NCBI GenBank assembly: GCA_964447015.1
Contig: CAYUQU010000006.1
Location: 23,248 to 87,247, forward strand
Direction of reading: 5' to 3'
DNA from: Wandonia sp964447015
GTDB lineage: Bacteria > Bacteroidota > Bacteroidia > Flavobacteriales_D > Crocinitomicaceae
Length of the DNA stretch: 64,000 nt
Shown: positions 25,336 to 32,844 of the stretch, piece by piece
How positions within the stretch are numbered: the stretch's first letter is position 1
Layout of the letters: each line of letters starts with the position of its first letter
Translations under genes and position numbers: made by a program
The notes under the pieces: model-generated
Told to the model about the DNA's origin: nothing
Databases searched by the model: none
The model's input: the letters and a program-made list of their open reading frames with translations, nothing else

Positions 25336-26289
25336 CTACAATAATTCGGCAACAATTTTTTCGACAGTATATCCCTCAGCTTCTGCTCTGTAATTTCGTA
25401 CAATTCTGTGGCGTAAAATAGGCAATGCAACAGCTTTTACATCTTCGATATCTGGAGAATATTTACCGTGTAGCGCTGCGTGACATTTTGCGCCTACAAT
25501 CAAATTCTGCGAGGCTCTTGGCCCTGCCCCCCAAGCAATGTACTTTTTTGTCAATTCAGGAGCGCGTGCATCGTCTTTTCTGGTTTTATTGACCAAACTT
25601 ACTGCGTATTCAATTACATTATCTGTAACAGGGATTTGGCGAATAAGATTTTGGTATTTAATAATGTCTTCAGCCGAAAGTTGTGGAGTAACTTGTGCTT
25701 CAATATTAGTTGTTGTTGCCTTTACGATCTGAACTTCTTCATCAAATGAAGGGTAATCGACCCAAATATTAAACATGAATCTGTCTAACTGAGCTTCGGG
25801 AAGAGGGTAAGTACCTTCTTGCTCAATAGGGTTTTGCGTGGCTAACACAAAGAAAGGCATAGGCAATTTATGCGTTACACCTGCTGCGGTAACTGATTTT
25901 TCCTGCATAGCTTCAAGAAGAGCTGCTTGCGTTTTTGGAGGTGTACGGTTAATCTCATCAGCGAGAACGATATTGTGAAAGATGGGACCTTTTATGAATT
26001 TAAACTGTCTGTCTTCTCCCAATATTTCTGAACCGATAATATCAGATGGCATTAAGTCAGGTGTAAATTGAATTCTATTTCCTGAAAGCCCTAGTGATTG
26101 AGAAATTGTATTTACAAGCAAGGTTTTCGCAAGTCCGGGAACTCCAACCAAAAGACAGTGTCCTTTTGAAAACATGGAGATAAGAACTTGTTCAATTACC
26201 TCGTCTTGACCTACGATAACTTTATGAATTTCAGACTTTAGTTGGTTATATTTTTGAACTAACTCGTCTATTGCTGCAATTTCTGACAT
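25336..26289 (-). CDS. MoxR family AAA ATPase
   Basis: A 317-residue AAA+ ATPase of the MoxR class, chaperone-like proteins that help mature or insert metals into partner proteins, often ones with von Willebrand A domains. Walker A GVPGLAKT (49-56), Walker B NIVLADEINR (about 107-116), sensor 1 LATQNPIEQEGTYPLPEAQLDRF (split by the family's conserved pattern) and sensor 2 near GPRASQ are all present. It is the last gene of the guaB-ppiC-surA minus-strand operon, 25 bases after the SurA-like gene. The usual DUF58/VWA partners are not next to it here. Confidence 0.93.
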   Translation of the reverse strand: MSEIAAIDELVQKYNQLKSEIHKVIVGQDEVIEQVLISMFSKGHCLLVGVPGLAKTLLVNTISQSLGLSGNRIQFTPDLMPSDIIGSEILGEDRQFKFIKGPIFHNIVLADEINRTPPKTQAALLEAMQEKSVTAAGVTHKLPMPFFVLATQNPIEQEGTYPLPEAQLDRFMFNIWVDYPSFDEEVQIVKATTTNIEAQVTPQLSAEDIIKYQNLIRQIPVTDNVIEYAVSLVNKTRKDDARAPELTKKYIAWGAGPRASQNLIVGAKCHAALHGKYSPDIEDVKAVALPILRHRIVRNYRAEAEGYTVEKIVAELL

Positions 26290-26314
26290 GATAATATTTT
26301 ACTTTTGTTGTAAA

Positions 26315-27670
26315 TCAATAATTAATGAACCAATTGTAACGATAATCACAATCGCGATATTCGTCATCGATTCGTATGTATGCATTTCCAATCTTTTCGT
26401 CCGTCCATGTTTTGATAGCTTCTTGGCGTTTTTGGTTTAATGCTGCATTTTGAATTAATTGATAATCATCTGTTAAATTAGCTTTATGCGGAGTTGTGCG
26501 ATCAGATAGGCGTACAATTCTTACACCTTGCTTGCGTTCCATAAAATTATCGTAAACAGAAGGAGATGTAATGTCTCCAACTTCTAATGCATTAACAAGG
26601 ATAAAAATTTGCTGATCAATTTGATTCAAGTCTTCCATGTCCCATAAAGTAGCACCTGTATATGGATTACTTAGCTGCCCTTTGTTTTGATTCGTGGCTG
26701 CATCATTTGAATACTTCAGAACAGCTTCATCCCAAGTAATCTCATTGCGTTTTAGTTTTCTGTGACATTCTTCGATTTTCTCACTCGCTTTCATAAACGC
26801 TTCTTCAGAAACTTCTGGGATAAGTAAAATGTGACGACAAGTATAATCATCACCTAATCTTTCTACTAATTGTAAAATATGAAAACCATATTCTGTTTCA
26901 AAAATAGGAGAGATTTCACCTGGCTTCATGCTGAAAGCCGTAGTTTCAAATTCTTTCACCATCTGTCCACGACTTGCTTTAAGTTCTCCCCCCTTATTCC
27001 GTGACCCTGGGTCTTGGCTGTATAGTCGTGCCATTGAGGCAAAATTCTTTTCACCTGAAACAATAAGTTCACGGATGCGTTCGAGCTCTGCAATTGTTTT
27101 GTTTTTATCGTCTTGTGAGATCTCAGGATAAATAACTATTTGTTGTAGTCCTAGCTGTGCATTTATGTACGGCAATGAGTCTGCTGGCAGTTCACTGAAA
27201 AATTCGCGAACTTCTTTTGGTGATATAATTACTTCTGAAGTAATTGTTCGTTCCATTTCTTGGCCAACTAATCGTTTTCTGATAGCTGGTTTAAATTCTT
27301 CTTTAATCTGCGAAACGCTTTTTCCGTAAAACTTTTCGAGTTCTTCTCTACCACCAATTTGGTTTTCAATTACGCGAATACGTTGTTCCATTTCTGCGTT
27401 AACTTGGTCATCAGAAACAACAACACTGTCCAATTCAGCTTGATTAAGCAATAAATTTTGGTAAAGCAATTCCTCGAGAATAGAACATTCAAGATCTCTA
27501 TTTACTTCAATTTTTTCTTGAATTGCTTGCAGTTTTTGAGACTGAAGCTCTGATAAGAGCACTACATTTCCACCTACTTTAGCAATTACCTTATCGATAA
27601 CATTGTTACCTGGTTGAGCAAAAATCCCAAAACTAAGTAAGCTACTTACGATTATAATAATGTATTTCAT
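26315..27670 (-). CDS. SurA-like periplasmic peptidyl-prolyl isomerase
   Basis: A 451-residue periplasmic chaperone/PPIase. Residues 1-18 are a signal peptide (ending FAQ). The SurA N-terminal helical module occupies about 22-165 (VIDKVIAKVGGNVVLLSELQ). Two parvulin domains follow: about 175-272 (LQQIVIYPE ... FGFHILQLVE) and about 276-390 (CRHILLIPE ... GVRIVRLSD). It would escort outer-membrane proteins to the BAM complex. It overlaps the preceding lipoprotein gene by 29 bases, so translation is coupled. Length and domain order match SurA of E. coli (428). Confidence 0.9.
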   Translation of the reverse strand: MKYIIIIVSSLLSFGIFAQPGNNVIDKVIAKVGGNVVLLSELQSQKLQAIQEKIEVNRDLECSILEELLYQNLLLNQAELDSVVVSDDQVNAEMEQRIRVIENQIGGREELEKFYGKSVSQIKEEFKPAIRKRLVGQEMERTITSEVIISPKEVREFFSELPADSLPYINAQLGLQQIVIYPEISQDDKNKTIAELERIRELIVSGEKNFASMARLYSQDPGSRNKGGELKASRGQMVKEFETTAFSMKPGEISPIFETEYGFHILQLVERLGDDYTCRHILLIPEVSEEAFMKASEKIEECHRKLKRNEITWDEAVLKYSNDAATNQNKGQLSNPYTGATLWDMEDLNQIDQQIFILVNALEVGDITSPSVYDNFMERKQGVRIVRLSDRTTPHKANLTDDYQLIQNAALNQKRQEAIKTWTDEKIGNAYIRIDDEYRDCDYRYNWFINY

Positions 27671-28514
27671 ATTTGTCTATTGCTTCATCAATTAGTTGTT
27701 TGCCAAGAGTTTCTCGTAAAATACTAATTCTATTTGTGAGTATACGTTGTTTTATATGTTCCTTTTCCATAGAGAAAGGTGAGGGTGCATTTTTAAGGCG
27801 ATAGTCGAGTATATTTAAGAAGTAAATGTAACCGTTTTCCTCAAAACTTGTTTTTGTTTTATTCAAAATAAACTTTTCTTTATCAATGCCTTCAAGAGGA
27901 ATTTCCTTCATGATGTCGTCAAAATACAACCATTTTTCTTTGTTGTAAAAGAAATTGGCCGCGTACTTGTTGGCATATTCAGTAATCAGAACGGTATCTT
28001 TTGCTTGTCTGAGAAGGTACATGCTATTCACTTTGTTAATATCTGGAGCATTATAAGGAATTTTTAAATAGAGTACCTTCACTATAAAATCACTTAATTC
28101 AAAGTCCTTTTTATTCATCTCGTAGAAGTTAAGCATCTCTTCTTCAGTTACCAGCGTGTCAAGCATTTGTTCAATCATCATGTTTTCTACTTCATAACGT
28201 ATTAAAGATGCTTTATAGTCTTCAATCTTATAATTTATTTCATTTTGTTTATCGAGAGGAAGACTGTCAAAGTGAATGAGTATTGCAGCTTGTCTTAGCC
28301 ATGATTCTATAGCTTGTTCTTCATTTGGTTGATCCCAGCTACCGTTATCTATACGATAGTTTAGTTCCGATTCTAAAAGCACTTGTTTTTCAATACGGGC
28401 TATTTCAGGGTCATTTTTAGCTTCACAAGAAACAAAAAAAAGAAACCCAAAACATAAAAGGCTGCCTGAAAAGACAGCCTTTTGAAAATTCGATATTGTA
28501 TTAGTTATTGCCAA
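27642..28514 (-). CDS. Putative lipoprotein in the PPIase operon (SurA-N-like, no parvulin domain seen)
   Basis: A 290-residue exported protein between two parvulin genes. The N-terminus carries a 28-residue signal with SLLCFGFLFFVSC lipobox, so Cys-30 is probably lipidated. The body is helical and charged; IEDYKASLIRYEVENMM and the segment following it resemble the helical chaperone part of SurA-type proteins, but I cannot see a parvulin domain with the usual HILI and GFHI motifs. It may be a catalytically empty chaperone for outer-membrane biogenesis. It overlaps the PPIase gene upstream by 14 bases and the SurA-like gene downstream by 29 bases. An inverted repeat lies in its signal-peptide codons (28459-28486). 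Confidence 0.8.
   Translation of the reverse strand: MAITNTISNFQKAVFSGSLLCFGFLFFVSCEAKNDPEIARIEKQVLLESELNYRIDNGSWDQPNEEQAIESWLRQAAILIHFDSLPLDKQNEINYKIEDYKASLIRYEVENMMIEQMLDTLVTEEEMLNFYEMNKKDFELSDFIVKVLYLKIPYNAPDINKVNSMYLLRQAKDTVLITEYANKYAANFFYNKEKWLYFDDIMKEIPLEGIDKEKFILNKTKTSFEENGYIYFLNILDYRLKNAPSPFSMEKEHIKQRILTNRISILRETLGKQLIDEAIDKYEIHYYNRK
28458..28486 (-). promoter_or_regulatory. Terminator-like hairpin inside the start of the lipoprotein gene
   Basis: On the minus strand AAAAGGCTGT and GCAGCCTTTT can form about 10 base pairs around a loop of 8 bases. It ends in T-rich sequence about 28-57 bases after the ATG of the lipoprotein gene. It could attenuate transcription after the PPIase gene while still allowing coupled translation to read through. 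Confidence 0.45.
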
Positions 28515-30462
28515 GGCTGTATAATACTTCAGTATTTATTTTAATTGGATGTTTTTTAGATAATTCAGCCAACCAAGTCGATTCAAGATATTGTTGATAA
28601 GCAGCAGTTACCGCTCCTTTAGTTTCATTTAAATCCTTTGGACCAGCAGGAATTTCCTCCTTAACCTTTACGACATAAAACTTACCATCATATTCGTAGA
28701 AAGCATTTATTCCAACTTTAAGGCTTTGATCTTTTAAGAATGCAGTATTGTCAAGTTCAAATTTATTTGATTTGATTTTTACATTCAATGCAGATTTCTC
28801 ATTTACTTTCGCCATTATTTGCGATGGAGTAATTGTGTCATTCTTTAACAGAACAGATACTTTTTGTGCAACATCTTTCGAGTCACATTCATACACATCT
28901 GCATCAACACGTTTGCCCCAAACAAAGTTGTCTCTATTCTCCTCAAAGAATTGTTTCAAACCTGTAGTGTCTTTTATGGCTTTGTTCCACACTTTGTCAT
29001 TCATTATTTCATAAAGAAGTACACCATCATGATATTCATTCATCAAAGCGCGAAACTGAGGGTATTTACTTTCAAGCTGAGCTTCTTCGTATGCAAGTAG
29101 TTGTTCTTTAATGAATGTTTTGTATGCATCGTCAATTAGTACTTTTAAGTCTCCATTACTCCCTTTTGCATTCATGTTTTGAAGATATTCTGCAAAATCA
29201 GTTCTGTGAAAAGTGATTTTATTGAAAGAAAACAAAACAGGATTCTCTGTACTTTCAGGAGCTACCCATTCACCTTGATAATATGAAGAATCCACATTGT
29301 TGTAGAACCAAGACATTTGCTTAGCTCCCACATCTTTGAATTTATATTCCTTTTTCAATTTGTTGATAAATGATGCTTGCGTAGTTAACGAGCGCTCATC
29401 TTTGTTTACTTTTTGCTGAATTTCTTTCTTTAAATCGTCAAATGACTCAAGTTCTTTAATGCTGTTTCTTTTTACGATATGCCAACCGTATGCAGTTTGA
29501 AAGGGTTCAGAGAAATCCCCATCATTTTTAAGTCCGAAAGCAGCATCTTCAAATTCAGGAACCATGCGTTGGCGACTTCCTGTTCCGAATTCAGGAAGTA
29601 CTCCTCCTTTTGATTTTGAAGTTTGATCTTCAGAATATTTTTGCGCCAATTCCTCAAAACTTTCACCAGCAACTAGTTTAGCGTGAATTTCTTTAATTCT
29701 CATTGCTGCATTTTCCTTTGTTTCTTCAGTTGCAGTTTTTGGAGTCATGATCATAATGTGTGAAGTGCTGATAAGGCCTCTAGCTGAGCGTTTATCATGT
29801 ACCTTCAAAATATGGTAACCAAATTTTGTGCGCACAGGCATGCTGACATCACCTATTTTAGTTGTATATGCCGCTTCTTCAAAAGGATATACCATTTGGA
29901 ATGCAGAGAAATAACCTAAGTCACCACCATTATCTTTAACTGAAGGGTCTTCTGAACCAAATTTCCCTCTTGCAACATGAGCAAATTCTTCACCTTTTAC
30001 AATTCGCTTGCGAATTTCCATAATACGGTTGTACGCATTTAACGTATCTTCAGGTGAAGCATTTTCATCCACACGAATTAGTATATGACTTGCATGAACT
30101 TCTTCTTGTAAACGTTGATATCCTTCTTTTACCAATTGGTTATTTTTAGTAGAGTCTACAAGATAAGGCATAGCTAATTGCTTTCTGTAGCCTTCAAGTT
30201 CTTTCACTAATTTAGGAATGGTGTCATAACCTAAGCGCTCTGCCTCAATAACTTTTAATTTGAACTTTTTGAATAGCTCCATGTATTCATCTAACGAAGC
30301 TTTATCAAACTGTGGATCATTATTGTTTTTCAAATAAATTTGTAAAAACTCACTTTTAGTTACTGATTTATCGTCCACAGTCATTATTGCAGGATCTTTC
30401 TGTGCAAAAACTGTTGAGAAAAGAATACTTGAAAAGAATACGATAGCAGTTAGCTTTTTCAT
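28501..30462 (-). CDS. Periplasmic parvulin-type peptidyl-prolyl isomerase (two PpiC domains)
   Basis: A 653-residue exported PPIase. Residues 1-20 form the signal peptide (ending FAQ). The first helical part (about 25-115) includes VDDKSVTKSEFLQIYLKNN, common in bacteroidete foldases. Parvulin domain 1 runs about 118-225 (ASHILIRVDE ... KFGYHILKVHD) and domain 2 about 230-335 (TSHIMIMTP ... AYGWHIVKRN). The remaining 300 residues are mixed and end with a strand-rich segment. It starts the trio of tandem foldase-like genes and lies 12 bases after guaB, so all probably share a transcript. Confidence 0.92.
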   Translation of the reverse strand: MKKLTAIVFFSSILFSTVFAQKDPAIMTVDDKSVTKSEFLQIYLKNNNDPQFDKASLDEYMELFKKFKLKVIEAERLGYDTIPKLVKELEGYRKQLAMPYLVDSTKNNQLVKEGYQRLQEEVHASHILIRVDENASPEDTLNAYNRIMEIRKRIVKGEEFAHVARGKFGSEDPSVKDNGGDLGYFSAFQMVYPFEEAAYTTKIGDVSMPVRTKFGYHILKVHDKRSARGLISTSHIMIMTPKTATEETKENAAMRIKEIHAKLVAGESFEELAQKYSEDQTSKSKGGVLPEFGTGSRQRMVPEFEDAAFGLKNDGDFSEPFQTAYGWHIVKRNSIKELESFDDLKKEIQQKVNKDERSLTTQASFINKLKKEYKFKDVGAKQMSWFYNNVDSSYYQGEWVAPESTENPVLFSFNKITFHRTDFAEYLQNMNAKGSNGDLKVLIDDAYKTFIKEQLLAYEEAQLESKYPQFRALMNEYHDGVLLYEIMNDKVWNKAIKDTTGLKQFFEENRDNFVWGKRVDADVYECDSKDVAQKVSVLLKNDTITPSQIMAKVNEKSALNVKIKSNKFELDNTAFLKDQSLKVGINAFYEYDGKFYVVKVKEEIPAGPKDLNETKGAVTAAYQQYLESTWLAELSKKHPIKINTEVLYSLGNN

Positions 30463-30474
30463 ATTGAACTAATT

Positions 30475-31947
30475 TTATTTTAAACTGTAATTTGGTGCTT
30501 CTCTAGTGATTGATACATCATGAGGATGTGACTCTGTCATACCTGCATTTGTAATTCGAACAAATTCTGCTCCTTTAAGCTTATCTATTGTTGGCGCTCC
30601 ACAATATCCCATTCCTGCTCGAAGTCCACCGATAATTTGATACATAACCTCATATAGATGTCCTTTGTAAGGTACACGACCTGAAATTCCTTCTGGAACG
30701 AGTTTCTTTACATCGTCCTCAGCATCTTGAAAATATCTGTCTTTTGATCCTTTTTGCATAGCTTCTAGCGATCCCATACCGCGATACGATTTAAATTTAC
30801 GCCCTTGGTAAATAATCGTTTCACCAGGTGATTCCTCCACACCTGCAAACATTGAGCCAACCATAACTGTGTCAGCACCAACGGCAATTGCTTTAACAAT
30901 ATCTCCTGTGTATCGAATTCCTCCATCCGCAATGACAGGCACTCCAGTACCTTCTAAAGCGCGAGCTACGTCGTTTACTGCAGTTAACTGTGGTACTCCC
31001 ACACCCGCAATGATACGTGTTGTACAAATTGAACCTGGTCCAATCCCTACTTTTACTGCATCAGCCCCTGCTTCAACTAAGTATTTTGCTGCTTCAGCTG
31101 TGGCAATATTCCCCACAACGACATCAAGCTTAGGGTAATTTACTTTAACTTCTTTCAATTTAGTGACTACACCTTGAGTGTGACCATGAGCTGTATCAAT
31201 AATGATGGCATCAACTCCAGCATCAACTAAAGCTGATACTCGGTCAATAGTGTCACTTGTTACACCAACAGCTGCAGCAACACGTAAACGACCAAAACTG
31301 TCTTTACATGAATTCGGATGTTGGCGAACTTTAATGATATCTTTGTATGTAATCAAACCAACGAGTCTAAAGTCGTTATCAACTACAGGGAGTTTTTCAA
31401 TTTTATATTCTTGTAGAATTTGTTCTGCTTGAGCTAAGTCTGTTCCATCTTGAGTAGTCACGAGAGATTTTGAAGTCATTATCTCTTGAACTGGGCGATT
31501 CATGTTCTTTTCAAAACGAAGATCACGGTTGGTGATGATTCCCTTTAAAATTCTATTTTCGTCAGTAACAGGAATTCCACCAATTTTATTTTCACGCATT
31601 AAGTTCAATGCATCTAGTACAACTGAATCTTCTGAAAGTACAATCGGGTCTAAAATCATTCCGCTTTCAGAACGCTTTACTTTACGAACCTCCAAAGCTT
31701 GATCTGCGATTGACATGTTTTTGTGAATCACACCTATACCTCCTTGCTGCGCAATAGCAATAGCTAAAGCAGACTCTGTTACAGTGTCCATTGCAGAAGA
31801 AATAATAGGTGATTTTAAATTAATGTTTCGCGTAAATTTGGACTCCAGTTTTACATCTTTTGGAAGAACCTCTGAGTACGCAGGCACAAGCAATACGTCG
31901 TCGTATGTTAACCCTTCTCTTACTTTACTAATATCAGATAAAGCCAT
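30475..31947 (-). CDS. guaB: Inosine-5'-monophosphate dehydrogenase
   Basis: GuaB oxidises IMP to XMP with NAD, the committed step of GTP synthesis. I choose the ATG at 31947 (MALSDISKVREGLTYDDVLL), giving the standard 490 residues; the open frame starts 21 codons earlier with an unlikely sequence. Two CBS domains lie at about 95-205; the catalytic loop with the active Cys is GPGSICTTRI (about 296-305); the flap contains KGSKDRYFQ and the YRGMGS phosphate site precedes it. On the minus strand TACCTTTG (31986 to 31979) fits a -7 element, giving a leader of about 25 bases. Confidence 0.97.
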   Translation of the reverse strand: MALSDISKVREGLTYDDVLLVPAYSEVLPKDVKLESKFTRNINLKSPIISSAMDTVTESALAIAIAQQGGIGVIHKNMSIADQALEVRKVKRSESGMILDPIVLSEDSVVLDALNLMRENKIGGIPVTDENRILKGIITNRDLRFEKNMNRPVQEIMTSKSLVTTQDGTDLAQAEQILQEYKIEKLPVVDNDFRLVGLITYKDIIKVRQHPNSCKDSFGRLRVAAAVGVTSDTIDRVSALVDAGVDAIIIDTAHGHTQGVVTKLKEVKVNYPKLDVVVGNIATAEAAKYLVEAGADAVKVGIGPGSICTTRIIAGVGVPQLTAVNDVARALEGTGVPVIADGGIRYTGDIVKAIAVGADTVMVGSMFAGVEESPGETIIYQGRKFKSYRGMGSLEAMQKGSKDRYFQDAEDDVKKLVPEGISGRVPYKGHLYEVMYQIIGGLRAGMGYCGAPTIDKLKGAEFVRITNAGMTESHPHDVSITREAPNYSLK

Positions 31948-31978
31948 ATTGGAACTTACTTTCTTAAATAAATTCTTG

Positions 31979-31986
31979 CAAAGGTA
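31979..31986 (-). promoter_or_regulatory. Possible -7 element for the guaB operon
   Basis: TACCTTTG on the minus strand matches TAnnTTTG, 32 bases upstream of the guaB ATG. I did not find a convincing TTG at -33, so this is a weak call. Confidence 0.3.
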
Positions 31987-32095
31987 ATAAAAATGAGATT
32001 GCATTATCACTCTATACTGAGGTTTGTCAGTATTTTTTTTGTTAATTTACCTTAATTTGGCTAACTTTTTGTAGATACTTCGTAAACTTGTAAAT

Positions 32096-32731
32096 ATGAT
32101 ACGCTTACTTTATACTTTTTCTGCCGTTTTATTTGTGTTAAATATCTCGGTTGTTTCAGCACAAAATGGTGATGAAAAATTGATTCAACTATCTGGAGTG
32201 GTGCTTAGTTCTGATAGTTTGGAGCGTATGCCTTTTACATCTATTTACGATAAAACAACCCGTAGAGGAACAGTTTCTGATTACTATGGTTATTTTTCTA
32301 TGGTGACACGTCCAGGTGATACGCTAGTCTTTGATTATATTGGTTACAAACCAGGTACATACATCGTCCCTGATACTTTATCTGAATTTGGATATGCTTT
32401 AATTCAGCTTTTAGATCCTGACACCTTAATGTCAAAAACGGTTCGAGTATATCCATGGCCTTCAAAAGAGGAATTTGCTAAAGCATTTATTGAAATGGAT
32501 CCATACGAGGATGATATTCGACGAGCTCAACGTCAACTTTCAGGTAAAAACTTGGCTATTGCAGCAGGAAGATTGACGACAGATGCTAGCTTGAGCTATA
32601 GCTGGCAACGTCAACAAAGTCAGAGTCAGTTGTATTCTAGAGGTCAATTCCCTGTAAACAATTTGTTGAATCCGGTAGCTTGGGCACAGTTTATTGAATC
32701 ATGGAAGTCTGGAAAGTTGAAAAGGGAATAG
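32096..32731 (+). CDS. Secreted CarboxypepD_reg-like domain protein
   Basis: A 211-residue exported protein. Residues 1-21 form a signal peptide (ending VSAQ). Residues about 28-105 form a carboxypeptidase-regulatory-like beta-sandwich: LSGVVLSSDSLERMPFTSIY, then GTVSDYYGYFSMVTRPGDTLVFDYIGY, the pattern found at the N-terminus of SusC-type receptors, here as a stand-alone protein. The rest is helical and polar, ending in a basic tail. It precedes a TonB-dependent receptor with a similar N-terminal domain by 113 bases; both may work at the outer membrane. TTTG (32056-32059) and TAAACTTG (32083-32090) are a possible promoter. Confidence 0.85.
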   Translation: MIRLLYTFSAVLFVLNISVVSAQNGDEKLIQLSGVVLSSDSLERMPFTSIYDKTTRRGTVSDYYGYFSMVTRPGDTLVFDYIGYKPGTYIVPDTLSEFGYALIQLLDPDTLMSKTVRVYPWPSKEEFAKAFIEMDPYEDDIRRAQRQLSGKNLAIAAGRLTTDASLSYSWQRQQSQSQLYSRGQFPVNNLLNPVAWAQFIESWKSGKLKRE

Positions 32732-32819
32732 GAAACACTCTTTTTTAGCTTGTAAAATCTGAAATGAGTTCACTTTCGATGACTCACAATACAATAAACC
32801 ACTTTTTTTTCGTTTAAAC

Positions 32820-32844
32820 GGGGTCTTTTATTACTTTTGACCCC
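32820..32844 (+). promoter_or_regulatory. Hairpin abutting the start codon of the TonB-dependent receptor gene
   Basis: GGGGTC (32820-32825) and GACCCC (32839-32844) pair perfectly around a 13-base A/T loop, and the ATG follows immediately at 32845. The loop also contains TACTTTTG (32832-32839), which fits a -7 promoter element. It may be a translational control hairpin or a protein-binding palindrome overlapping the promoter. Confidence 0.5.
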
